Shown one piece after another: positions 46,501-57,900 of a stretch of 64,000 bases of DNA. The notes beneath the pieces are model-generated. The model saw nothing but the letters and a program-made list of their open reading frames with translations, searched no databases and was not told the origin of the DNA. The position numbers were made by a program, and so were the translations under genes. How positions within the stretch are numbered: the stretch's first letter is position 1; each line of letters opens with the position of its first letter. This DNA is from Marsupella aquatica (lineage: Eukaryota > Marchantiophyta), in contig OZ316892.1 of the NCBI GenBank assembly GCA_973895155.1, positions 24,986,001 through 25,050,000 of the forward strand, written 5' to 3'.

Positions 46501-48100
46501 TGACCTGAGGACTAGAGTGAAGCTGGCAGGTAAAGTTTCTTGGTTCTTTCGATTGTGGAGGTTGTGATTGAGGTATGGTGATCATGCTGTAGGTGGAAAT
46601 GTTGCTTCACATACAGAGAGAAATATGATATCAATCCAAGCTTTTCATGATGTTAACATGTCATGTCAGTTTATTGTATTGCTTATATGTGCATTTCGTG
46701 ATAAGTTTTCTCACTTGTGTATTCCATTTTATGAGTTAGGTTCTGATTGTTGTGAGATATTTTTCAGCAAAGTAGGTGGAATGAGTGGCCACAAGAGGAA
46801 TTATGATTTTGGCTCCTTGCTGGACAGTGCTGTAGGGTTAAATCATCTTGCTGGATTAGAATGTGGACCAGAGGGCTTGAAAATAGCTCGATCACATAAA
46901 AAGCAAGATCATGTATGGGCCAAGCTTCATCCTTTACTTGAAGGTGAAGATGCACCTAATCTTTTTGATTACTCTGAAGTGCAAACTAATGAGTTGGTGG
47001 TTGCAGCCTTGAAAGAAGGTTTTGAAGAAGCAAGAGAGTTTCTTAGAAGGTTACAAATGTCTCCTAGAAGTGATCTGCCAGCAGCAAGAAAGCGATGGTG
47101 GACTCACCCTTGGGATGTGGAAGTTCAGACATGGCCAAATTCAGCTATAATAGCAGAGGCAGTTATTGTTGACGATTCTGAAGAGCATGTAGAGCACAGA
47201 TCTCCAATTGGACCTCGTCCAGAAGGAGATTTTCATGAATTTGAAGACCCTGAGGAAGATCTAAATCGAATTGATGCATGGTTGGCAGATGAGCTAACCA
47301 TTCCTGATGATGTTTTGCAGGATGGGGTTGAGTTAGACATACCAGAAACTCATTCTGTGGAGGTAGATACTTTGGGGCATGAGGTTCGTCATGTGCTGTC
47401 TTCTGTTGTAGCTGAGTTTACACAGTCTTTTCAGAGCCCTCTACAGGAAAAGAAGAAGGTTTTGCCTACAGTTACATATGAGGGTAGAACAATTTACAAA
47501 TCAACTTTGGTGAGTCAATTAGTGGGCAACCCTCATTTGTCTAAAGATAGGCTGACAAGAGTGAAGCAAGTGGCATACTATAATCTTGGTAAGAGGAAAC
47601 AATGTGATCCGAATACTGTGACTTGTTTTGTTGATGTTGGGAGTGATTGTGGAGTAGCATTTGAAAGTGCTAATGATGCAGGCCCTTCTACAAGATCAAA
47701 AAAGGGGAAAGGTAAGGGAAGAGGTAACTCTAGGATCCAAGAACCAGTAGTGTAAGTAAAGAAAGAATTTTGGCTTGGTCGGATTATGATGATGAGACAA
47801 AAAGTTAAGGGACAATGGACTAGAGTGAGATCTGCTATTGATTTGCTTGACAGACCAACACCTCCTCATGGACACGTAGGGAGTATTTGTCAGTTCTTGT
47901 TCAATTGGTATAAGCCAACAAGCTCAAGCAAAGTTGAATTCACTTATGATACAACTGATTTACAATGGATTGATATAGAAATGGTGATGACTAATGTTAC
48001 TCTAACCATGAAACAAGGGATTGGATTAGTGTATGTGTTAGATCGAGTTGATAAACAAGCTTTGGATACTTATTTGGAGACCATGTCTAGAGTTGAATGA
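43521..48100 (+). pseudogene. BED-like finger and DDE-type transposase of unassigned family, decayed
   Basis: Starts at ATG 43521 (MAAQFVKF), with a frame change at an A run (about 43551-43557) and a TGA near 43645. The 43657-45048 segment has two BED-like fingers (C132-C135-H162-H168; C243-C246-H266-H272, counted from 43657). The frame changes near 45045; TAG at 45362-45364 and a TGA near 45487 follow. An intron (45580-45692, AAG|GTATGT...CTGCAG|GTG) joins SPR to WEAKYD. Candidate catalytic residues: D in LAEDETRI (about 45555), D in GHASDGDARRRK (about 46025), E in GSDCCEIFFSK (about 46755). A frame change near 46455 and a possible short intron (about 46519-46582) follow. The C-terminal block IYKSTLVSQLVGNPHLSKDR and a basic tail precede TAA at 47753, beyond which the frame continues to 48100. 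I recall similar uncharacterised DDE-like proteins in animals and protists, but cannot name the superfamily. Confidence 0.75.
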
Positions 48101-48172
48101 TTTTCATGCATCAATAGTCATGGTAGTGGTTTTAGTATGTATAGGGGATAGGTTAGGGGAATAGGCTAGGGG

Positions 48173-48232
48173 GTGGCAGATTTGGATACTTAAGCTTCTT
48201 GCTCAATCAGGGGTTCAATTCCCCTCTGCCAC
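48173..48232 (+). ncRNA. tRNA-like fold without room for a full cloverleaf
   Basis: GTGGCAG (48173-48179) pairs perfectly with CTGCCAC (48226-48232), and AGGGG/CCCCT closes the loop TTCAATT, a perfect T-arm with the B-box GGTTCAATTCC. An A-box-like TGGCAGATTTGG begins at 48174. Only 29 nt lie between acceptor and T-arm, room for one hairpin (TTAAGC/GCTCAA, one mismatch), so it is not a normal tRNA. It sits 73 bp after the transposase frame, inside the transposon. Confidence 0.5.
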
Positions 48233-48679
48233 ACTCACCATTCAGATTCTTCACTCAATTCCTTTTTGGTGTACCTACCTTTCACATCAGACAAGCACAA
48301 CAGATTGCAATATGAATAACTCATACTGTATATTGTTGAAGCTTCTACTAGAATTGGTATTCTTAGTGGAAGCATCAACACTATATACTATCAGTTTTCC
48401 ATGAGATATGGATGCCTAAGGAGCACATTAGGGTTCAAATAAGCTTGACGAAGACCCAAATAAGGTGCGCATTTGAATGAACTTTTCTTTTCTTACTAAG
48501 GGGTGTTTAATTCACAACAAAACTTTACTTAACTATTTTTAGGGGTCAAAATGTTAGGATTTGGAATTCTTATAAGTATGATAGGGAAGGGGAAAAAAAA
48601 ATTACTTAATAAGTTAGGGGTGCAAGGGTCCAAAACGTCGAGCGTGATATGGGGGTCTCTGTATACTGAGGCCCCCGTG

Positions 48680-48850
48680 ATTTATACTTGTAGTTCTAGA
48701 CCCATTGTCGATCGTGGGAAAATGAATTATTTTCCAACAAATCATCGTAGGGACCCGGGAAGCTTCACATGAGCCTCATGATGGGGCCATATATTTTTTG
48801 GCCATTGGACCTATGGATCTAAAGTTATGGTCAATTCAAACTCAACAAGA
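48680..48850 (+). repeat. 157-bp repeat unit, right half of the interrupted array
   Basis: Begins with the TSD ATTTATAC and continues TTGTAGTTCTAGACC, TCGATCGTGGGAAAATGA, ATGAGCCTCATGATGGGGCC, as in the units at 38880-39507. Confidence 0.8.
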
Positions 48851-48989
48851 GTCAACCTGCCTCAAGGGACGCGTGTGGACCGAGGAGGTTGTCTGGACCA
48901 GAGTGGGTTATTAGGCATTAAGTTCTAGGAATTAACCTTCTAGATGAGGCCAAATTGCAAAGGTTTTTTACTGTTGTCATTTTGATTAG

Positions 48990-49250
48990 GTCTTGGGAGG
49001 TTAACTAAGTGTATATTTTTTGGTATCACGTACAATTCTAACCTAATACAAATAGACCTATTTCATAAAAAAATATATTCCAAGAATTTTTCATTTTTAA
49101 TACTAAGAACTTGTTTTATAAAAGATATATATTAGAGAATATTCTATAAATATGAGCTTATAATATCTCTTTTTGCCTCCTACGCTTTTTTAAGTTAGAT
49201 TTTGGATCGCACGTGGTTCCTATGATTTTTGATAGTCTACCCCCCAAGAG
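48990..49250 (+). repeat. Dispersed repeat, copy 2 (see 19195-19625)
   Basis: GTTAACTAAGTGTATATTTT, TATTAGAGAATATT, TTTTTGCCTCCT and ATAGTCTACCCCCC in the same order as copy 1. Confidence 0.6.
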
Positions 49251-49259
49251 CTAAGTGGC

Positions 49260-51700
49260 AGGGCCCATGGACCTTTGAAGGGGGCGCCGGGGGGGGGGGG
49301 CAAAGATAAGGAACCAAAGCTGGTTTGGGGATCATGACATGTCTCCAAAATCATATATGATGGGGGTAATTCTCTTGAGTTTGAGCTTGAGCTGATCATA
49401 ATCAACAAAGATACATTGTTTCTAGTTTTAAAGTTGAAACATGCATAACTCAACAACCAAATCTCCGTTGAAGGAGTACTTGGGCTCATTGGAAATATAA
49501 TAAAGAAAAGTAACTCATGATGCTCTTGAATTGTGAATTGGATAGTTTGGTTTTGAGGCTTACAATGAAGGCAATTCCTCTTGTTGTATTTGGTTTGCAT
49601 GGGAAAGTAGAACCAAACAGACTATGGGGGCTGCCATTGAGATGTAAGCCCAGATGAATGCATAGTGAGAGCTTGAGCAGAACATGGTTTTGTTGAGATT
49701 GAGGTGGCCAAGGGTTAGGAATTGAGTGGTCTTGACGTGTTACTACAAGCTTGTGACAAACTGAACTTTGGGGCATGGGCATGTCGTGGAGGCAGGGCGA
49801 TCAACTGCTGACAAGTACAAAGTGAGGAAATGTGGGTGGCACCCGAAAGAGAGTCTATTCTGGATGAACAATTGATGCTAATCTTAGCTTTTGCTTATAG
49901 CAAGCCCGTGTGGGCCTGATAGACTCTATTTGCTAACGTACTTACTAGTGATTGGTGAGCATGATGCAATGCTCTTGGAAGTTTTAAGATCACTTATTGG
50001 TTGGTGGGTTGCTTGTGTAGATAGTAGGGACCGTTGAACGACCATCATGGTCAAGAGGGCGAGTGAAACTTTACATGAGAGTGGTCGCAAATGACAAAGA
50101 GTATAGTCAAAGAATGTTTGCCACAATGTTCTGTTTTAGTGGAAGGTTTGATTTGTTTCAAGGTTTAGAGCCAAATTTGGACGTGCACGTGGTGAGAGAT
50201 CCACCACTACTTTCAACAAAATTAATGTTAGTAACCCTAATTCTTACAAAGTAGCACTAATTATGGTGAACAACATAGTTCACCTGGTGGGAAGTGCTCC
50301 AATGCCCAACCTACTCAGGGTGTTCACTAAACTTATTATAAGCATTGTACTCAATTGGGGTATAACACCCATGCCTGAACTACTTGGAGCATCCTTCACA
50401 AACGTGAAGCATTCATTGATTTAAAACATTTGACCATTTTTGTGCTCATAAAAAATGGAGGAATTGATCTAAAAAAATTCAAACTTTGTGAGGTAATCGA
50501 TAGAATATAGTCATTAGCAAAAGTGAAGAGTCCATCCAGAAAAGGTTACTATTTTTTTGTGTACATTGACTGATGACTGTATCCTGTCCACGGGCATGGG
50601 TAGAACAAACCCTTGGTTAATCCAGACTAATATTCCTTATTTTTAAGATCTTATGATGGGAGACATGTTTGAGAAGATCACACCACTTGCGAAGCTCTTT
50701 GGATAAGGATAAGGAGTTCTCACCATAAGGCATGTTTCATTTTCTGTCTTGTACTTTTCCATTAATGATTTTCATTGTAGACCTATCTCGAGACCTATTC
50801 GCAAAGGTCATGATTGGCTTAGTGCAAATATCTACAAAATTTTTCAAAAAAGAACCTATCCGCCCAACTTGCTGAACCAAGTATGACTGGTGACTATTTT
50901 TTGACAAAAAGTGACACAACATGATAAAAGCTCAGCACAAATGGAAAGATATGCATGAAAACTTCAACAAACGGATAAGAAGTATGAGGTTACGTATAGC
51001 CCTAGTTTCCTTGGAGGTCAAATATTAATTCTTCAGTAGTCATACTATTGTGACTTCAGGAAGTTATTGGGTGAGTGGGAAAGGGACCTTAAATGTCAAT
51101 CGTCACTTGCCCATGGTGCTAGCATTGGGGCTAACATTGTGGAATTTAATATTGGTTATCACAATAGGATTAGCCCAATAAGCATGTGACGCATGATTAT
51201 TATGGGGGCATGTGGAGCCAAGGAAATGTTGGAGCAAGACCTAGGCAGCAGTGTTGCGATAGTCAGGCCATAGCACCATGCAGTGCTGCTAAACATTCCT
51301 CAGGATGGCGAGCAAGGGAGGGATGCAAGGTTGCAGCGTGGGCAAAGTGAGGCAGTGTTACTTTCTCCCACCCATTTTGCTCCTCTCCCTCCCCACACGG
51401 GCATTGGGCAGGGAGGCAGATCTTCATGCGGAGACCAAGGCACGGCCTGAGCAGGCTGTGTACGCTGGGCCAGACAAGCCAGCGTGCAGGATGGCAAGCG
51501 CAATGTGCAACGACAGGGTGAGAGGAGTCAAGTGGGTAGGCTTTAGGAGGGGTCTGCTGGTGATCCAATGGGGCAGGAGAAAACAGGCACATCACCTAAC
51601 GGCTTCCTGCCCACAATTCCATTTGTAAACAGAATATGGAGGAGTTCTCTCAAAATTGCATATTATAGTGATTGATGTATACTGATGTATAATTATGTTG
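49260..51700. other. No supported gene
   Basis: AT-rich intergenic sequence with a poly(G) run near 49291. A GC-rich patch at 51280-51610 contains open frames on both strands with no recognisable family; probably non-coding. Confidence 0.3.
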
Positions 51701-51720
51701 ATGTCTCTTTGAATAGTTTT

Positions 51721-51851
51721 TAATTTTTTTTTAAAAATAAAGGGGAAATCTGTGAAACCCCATAGGGATCAGTGAGTCACAACTTTTGAACCCAAGATCT
51801 ATGAATCACTACTCAAGTGAGCTATCACATAGCCATAGCCCTCTAGGCAAC
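51721..51851 (-). mobile_element. tRNA-derived SINE with 17-bp TSD
   Basis: The 131-bp insert is flanked by perfect copies of TCTCTTTGAATAGTTTT (51704-51720 and 51852-51868). On the minus strand it has an A-box-like TAGCTCACTTGAG, a B-box-like GGGTTCAAAAGT and an A-rich 3' tail. These are the RNA polymerase III promoter and tail of a plant SINE. Confidence 0.85.
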
Positions 51852-51869
51852 TCTCTTTGAATAGTTTTA

Positions 51870-54800
51870 CGTAACACTTCTTTTTATAGTGAGATCAAAT
51901 ATTTGCCATACTGTAAGGTGGGATACTTTCTACATGATTGGCTAGTGGCCCTCATGGCAACTAAAAGGGGTATAAAATGACTACTACTGAGAGGGGTATT
52001 ATAAAATTCAAAGAAAAATATAAAAGACTACATCCCTATCCTGCACATTTCAAATTTAATACATGTCACTTGAGAAACTAGTAAATGATTATCTATGATA
52101 CATAAGTACACTGCCATCACTAAAGGGCTCCCATGGACTGAATGGACCATGCAACCACACCTGACGGTGATACCTTTTGGACTTTCCCTCATTGAAACCT
52201 TTTCTTTCCCAAACTTTCCAACAACAAAGTTTGACCTTGAATACCTCGTTCAATATGCAACTGAATTGGCCCTTCTTAGGCTCATTGGAAGCATCTTGAA
52301 GAGATCTTTAGAGCCAGACTAATACCTCTAGTTTTCTTAAAGAATTGAGAGATTTTTGTAGCAGCTAACTTTGACATTCACTATCGCCCTCAACACCCAA
52401 TGGAATGTGATTTTCTTTGGGTTCAATCAAAATGACTTCAGAGTATCTTTCCAGTGACCTAATCTTGTCCAATTTCATTGAGAATTGAGAAACCAACAAA
52501 TTCCCAAAGATGTCCCTTGGGGTGTCTTGCCACATTTCACCCATGGCTATAATATTTACTGTGTGTATTTTCACTGAAGTCCATCCGGGTTTCAGAGTCT
52601 ATGGTATCACCTGTCGTAGCATTTTGGCAAACTTGGAGGTCCGTGTGGCTAAAGGAAAACACCATCAGGGGTCTTTGCATTTGCTTTTCAATTTATGAGT
52701 AGAAATACCTTTTCCCGGTAAGGAAATAATGTCAAGAATATCCGTGCAGCAAGTTCATCGATTCATTCACCCATTTTCAAGAATATTCTCGTTGCATTGG
52801 ATCCTGGCCGATCCCATTTCAGATGGAAGCCTGGCACAGATTTGTTAAAAAGCTCTCACGCTGGTAAAGGACTCCACTATTGATACTATTGATGGCATAG
52901 GACAGTCCTGGCTCATTGCAGACTTGCTGGCACTAACTTGTCAAGGGCATCACTGTACAGTCCCATGACAAATCGCTCTGGCTTTGACCGCTTGGGTGGT
53001 CTCCAGTGTCACTTTACCTGACCTCTCTGACTATGGAGTGGACGTCTCTGACTATGGAGTGGAGAGTAGGGACTTTGGGGCCTGGGATGGGGTGAAGAAT
53101 ATCAAAAAGTCACTTGCGACCCAAACTTCAAAGTGCACACACTTGGCAGGGACAAAGGGGGTTTGATTAAAGCATCTCAACTACCGTAGTGCTCCTTCAT
53201 AATGTTGGGCGATTACTAGAGGCCCAATTTACTGTTCTATGCTCATCTAGAGTAAAGCCTCTAGACACTGACTATGTAAAGTAGCTTAAATTGAGGGTGT
53301 GAGTAGAAAATGGGGGATTGGAGGCAGTTTGTGTATCTGAACTGGTACAATGGGCTATGATGTCTTCTCCACTATTTATGTTTAAAGATAGGGCACTCAG
53401 GCTAGTATTCGGGTTGATCCTCATCCCATCTCCCTTAAAGTTCATACCGGGAGCATTATTGTATGCATCTAAAAGGGTGCCATTACAAGACCTTGGGGGG
53501 AAATTACACTTTTTTTGGGTCCATAAGATCTGATTGGGGTCATACATTTGGAAGAAACTTTTGTTCACTTTACAAAAAGTTGAGGGCACTTTCAACCTAA
53601 CTTGTTATCAATCCTAGATGGAATGTAATGGAGCCCAAGTTTTGTGCATGTGGGACACTATATTTAGTGTATGCAATGGCCCTCCACGTTGTGACCCTCC
53701 AGGTTGGAGACTCTGGGGAAACAACTTCCCAAGTGCCCCCAAAGTCTTGTAAAGTACTCCTAAGTACAATTTATTGGTGCTAATCATTTGATAGATGTAA
53801 ATTTATGGCTGCTGCCTTGGGACTCATCCAGTCAGCGCTTTAGGTACACAACAACAATGGTTGGCCTGGGGAAATAATCATACACGTAGTGCCTTGAGAG
53901 GAACTGCATAGGAGTAGCAACCCCAAGGTTAATTGATGATTAGAGTTTGTTGCAGCTGACGCTATTTTGGAGGCCCCCTTAAACGCTCAGAAAGGTAACT
54001 GCTAAAATTAGCTGGAGTAAGACTGTAAAGGCATCAGCTCTATTAGTGAATAAAGGATGCATTGTCGACGTGGTGATGTATAAGTCATAAGTAGTGGATA
54101 GGATAATGGATGTTGGACGTGGCCTCCTTAGAAGTCCAGAAAATTCGGAACGCAACAACTTAAATACAAACAAACAACTTTTCCGGAGTCCTTGCTAATT
54201 AATGTAAAAGTTACCGAGATTAAGTAAACAACTACCAAACTTGGGAGTTGTGACGACTGCTCTTGTATTATTATCGTGTTGGGTGATTATTTCTTAACAA
54301 AGTTCGTACTTAGAAGAATGATCTCTTTGCCTTTGGCCATGTGGTGATTAGTTTCGCGCAAGCAGTGTCATCAAGCCAAACTACCCTACGTTGTGGACCC
54401 AAGCTAATTTAGGCCACTAAGTCATGACTTTTAAGTACGCCTTAAACACAGAAGATGGGAATGATTACAAAAGACTGTGTTTCGTTGAATAATAAAACAC
54501 AATGATGAGACAGCCAAGCGCCACTTAATTAGATGGGAAAGATAACGCGATTTCATTAAATAATGAGTTGATTGACCTAGGATTCCTATCAGACCCTAAG
54601 ATAGTAAGATATGCTAGTTTACACTCATCGCTCAGTGACTTCTGAATATGGACTGACATGAGTGCACGTTTTTTTTGCAGGATAAGGAATGGGGGACGGT
54701 ACAATGGTCTTCCTTTGACCCAAAGTTTTTTTAAAGGAACTTTGGGCCCAAAGTTGATTGCAGTGTGACAGGTATTGGAAAGAAACCTTTCAAGAAAGCC

Positions 54801-55140
54801 CATTATCTTTTCAGTAAAAACTATGAATATATTCATTCATTGATGGATTATTAAAATACAATTTATTCACTATTCCTCACTTCTGTGACAGGGGCACTCT
54901 AATCATAGTGCCATGATCATAGTCCACTAAAAGACAAAAATTGAAACATGTATTAGATGAGCATCCCGTATATCCAGTGATGATCATTGGCTTATACCTA
55001 TGGTTTGGGTGGTCAGAGCTAGTGATGAGAAGCAAATCCTCTAGTTTAAGTAAGATTTCCTGACAGCAACTTAGTGTAGAGCGTTAAAGAAACCACACTG
55101 ACCTATTCGTCTGGCCTACAGTAGGTTCTGTTTTTTGTTG
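51870..55140. other. No supported gene
   Basis: AT-rich intergenic. The only structure seen is a 21-bp unit (TCTGACTATGGAGTGGACG type) repeated twice at 53026-53064. Confidence 0.3.
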
Positions 55141-55142
55141 GG

Positions 55143-55163
55143 GGAGAGAGAGAGAGAGAGAGC
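55143..55163. repeat. (GA)n microsatellite
   Basis: GAGAGA... run within non-coding sequence. Confidence 0.9.
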
Positions 55164-55269
55164 CAGTGGGGGAAGTTCACTATTGATGGGTAGGGCCTAG
55201 TTGTGAACTCCCCTTTTTATTCATGGAGCTTTACCCATTCTGTTTGGTGCTTACTACGGATTTTGTTCT

Positions 55270-55420
55270 TTTGCCATTGGTGGGGACTCTGACCCTTTCT
55301 GGCAGTTTTGCTTTCTTAGGGTTTCTTTCTGGGTTGTCACTTTTAGTGGATCTCCTGCCTTTAGGATCTTGTCTCCAGGTTTGGCCCTCTTTATCCTATG
55401 GCAGTGTGATTTATTCCCAC
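55270..55420 (+). repeat. T-rich dispersed repeat copy
   Basis: Shared blocks TTAGGGTTTCTTTCTGGGTT, GGATCTTGTCTCCAGGTTTG and GGCAGTGTGAT in the family's order. Confidence 0.45.
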
Positions 55421-56490
55421 TTGTGAGTTGCAGCTTTGTGTGTGTTTTTGACAAATAGAGATTACTTTGACATGAAAAGAACGTTAAAGTAATGATAGGA
55501 CTGACGAATGTAATCTGGCCCATGAACCAACGTATGGAATGTATGAAATCTGGAAGAAGGCACTCGAGTTTCAGTAAGGTGGTCAAGTTGGGTGAGTCAT
55601 GGGTTACTTTGACTCAAGTTGGGGGAGAGTTGAGTAGAATTAGAGACCCCTTCACATCGGTGTGAGTGACATAGAGTGAACTGTGACCACAGTGACAATG
55701 AACCACACAGCACAAGTACTTTGGGTTTGCCAACCAATAAATCCCCAACTGTGATGGTTCCCAAAATTTGAGTTTAATTGTAACTATAGGCTCATAAATT
55801 CACATATTTTTTAGTTTTCACAACGTGCTAGAGGAGTAGATAAGCTATACTTTCATCAAAGTGACAATGAATTTTTGACCATTTTGGTTGAATTATTCAT
55901 CATGAATGTGGAGGGGTAAATTCTATCAGATTAATTTTCATTGTGTTATTATGAAATATAGGGGCTTTTGTTATTTTAGGTCTCCTCCTTCTCTACTTGC
56001 CTTGCAAGTTAGAAATTAATCCATGGACCCCCATGTTATTTTAGAAGCAGTTATCTAGAAACTGAAGCCTAGATGGACCCTCCAAATCTAAAGAAAAAAA
56101 ATTCAAAAATGGACAAGTCAATGTTTGACACTTGAAACAGTTGCCAAACTTATTAAGGCAACCATAATTAACATCAATCGCAAAACCAGTTGCAATGTGA
56201 ACTATTGTTTAATGTGTGGGTAACTTAATAGTCCACTTCAGCAAAACGGTGCTTGACTATTTCCTCCATGGTACCGAAGGGATGCTGGATGCACTCAAGT
56301 TGCATAGAAAGTAATCACTTTTCAATTCCTACATGCACATAGACGAAGAGAGAGAAGTCATCAGTGTCATCAAATCACTAACTTTGCATAATAGTTTAAG
56401 ACAAAAAGTTTCATGGAAACAAATCTCCAATTGTGTTATTTGGAATCAGTCAAAAGTTAGAGAAATTTAGAAATTCATGACCACTTTATT

Positions 56491-56670
56491 GATAAAATCT
56501 CCCAATGTTACACTCATTGTAAAGCTAGACAACATTGGAAACTTATAATCTCCTCAGAACTCAACTAAATCTATCAATGTTAAGTTCATTAAAAAGCTAA
56601 GAAATTCTAAGATTCATAATCTCCTTAGTACTAGATAAAATTTGTCAATTTTAAATTCATTCTCATGGAA
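56491..56670 (+). repeat. Tandem repeat, period ~72 bp
   Basis: Two and a half units containing CAATGTTAAGTTCATT, AAAGCTARR and TTCATAATCTCCTTAG; moderately diverged. Confidence 0.7.
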
Positions 56671-57479
56671 GGGGTCAACATTTGAGGGGTTGTACAACAA
56701 AAGATTTCTATTCACGTTAGAGATTATGAAATCATGGGTAAAGTCTAATTTTCAAATTATTTACTCAATTCTTTCCGAATGGTGACAATGCTAAGCTCAT
56801 CAGGACCGTCTCTTCAAGATCTTTCCAATGCCATATTATACATGAGTTTTCGTTGTGATTTGACTCAGCAATGTCAAATCAAAAATTCATACTGGGAAAA
56901 TTTTATGTTTTGAATAAAATTAAAATATAAATAAAACCGTTACTGGGAACAGTTTTACCTCAATCTTTTTGTCTTTTGATTTACATGTCAATTTTTTTTT
57001 CATTTTTTAACATTTTTTTTACAATTTTTTAAACAATTTTTTACGACATGGCATCTCAGTTTTTACAACAAACTTGTCACAAACACGAATGCAAAAGTTA
57101 ATTTTATCCAAAAATAAATCTCTTCCTGTTTGCAGCATGTCATGATGATGTGGCATGCTGTGGAGCTAGGAATTTTACAAAGGACCCCTAATGGAGATAT
57201 GAAACTAAAAATAGTCTTAAAACAAAAATTGTGCTCTTTGGACAATTTTTTTTTAGATCACTTTTTCTTTCCTTTCATAGTACTTTGTTTTTATCTTGGT
57301 ATATAAACTTTGGTGTAACTTTAGTCTTCAAAGTAGATACCAAAAGAGGAAAAAAATCATCATGAAGTTGTAAAAACTAAAAATTCACATGGACCCCACC
57401 AAAATGTGATCGACTGGAGTACTATGTCAAACATGTAGGTCCATCCAGGCTTCATTTGACTTTCACACGCGTGAAATTC

Positions 57480-57900
57480 TCCACCCTTAAATTAAAACGA
57501 AAAAAACCTTAACTTATGCTGATCCTTCCTTAAACACCCCTCAAGACTTGACCGTCTGGAACTGGGAAACATACGGAGAGACGAGGATTGTACCATTGAC
57601 GGTAGACCCCACGGTGGCACGGTTTGTATGGTTCTGTGGTAGTTTGATTCCTTGGTGCGTGCCTGCTTTGTAGGAACGGGTTGTGTGGGACGCCCCTAGG
57701 GCCTGGGGCGTGCCGGGAAGTACTCCGAAATCCGAATCTCCGACGGTCGTGTTCGTCGACGGCTGGCGCGCAACGCGGGTTGGCTGACGGAGAAATAATG
57801 GAGAAGGAACGGCGGCGCTGTTATTTCTAAATGCCTGTTAAAGGGGAAAAATGAGTGGGAAGCGGCGGGTCTAAACTTGGTTGTATAATGGCCATTGCTT
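57480..57900. promoter_or_regulatory. CpG-rich island, possible promoter or 5' exon
   Basis: CpG-dense sequence (CGACGGTCGTGTTCGTCGACGG, GGCGCGCAACGCGG as shorter blocks) in AT-rich surroundings. No ORF above about 60 codons on either strand. Could be a gene start whose exons I cannot recognise, or an old transposon end. Confidence 0.3.

Larger units (their letters stand above)
39516..48679 (+). mobile_element. 9.2-kb DNA transposon with PHD-finger ORF and DDE-like transposase; TSD ATTTATAC
   Basis: The left end reads CCCGGGGTCCTCACTTATT and the reverse complement of the right end CACGGGGGCCTCAGTATAC. Both have ATCACG 32 nt from the end. ATTTATAC lies at 39508-39515 and 48680-48687; removing the element restores a 157-bp repeat unit (…CAAATTTATAC|TTGTAG…). 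Order inside: ~3-kb leader with probable introns, ORF with three Cys/His finger modules of EDM2 type, decayed BED-finger/DDE transposase gene, tRNA-like structure, right end. The 8-bp TSD is shared by hAT and P superfamilies, but the transposase motifs seen are not the hAT dimerisation block, so the superfamily is left open. The transposase gene has several lesions, so this copy is not autonomous now. Confidence 0.85.

Noticed and set aside
42580-48100. Finger ORF and transposase form one spliced protein
   Set aside because: The finger ORF ends in a stop at 43243-43245, and the transposase has its own ATG at 43521; I saw no donor that would bypass the stop.
48173-48232. Functional tRNA gene
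   Set aside because: Acceptor and T-arm are perfect, but only 29 nt separate them, so D and anticodon arms cannot both form.
39516-48679. Transposon is a standard hAT element (8-bp TSD)
   Set aside because: TSD length fits, but the terminal sequence is not CAGGG-like and no hAT C-terminal dimerisation motif is visible in the transposase remnant.
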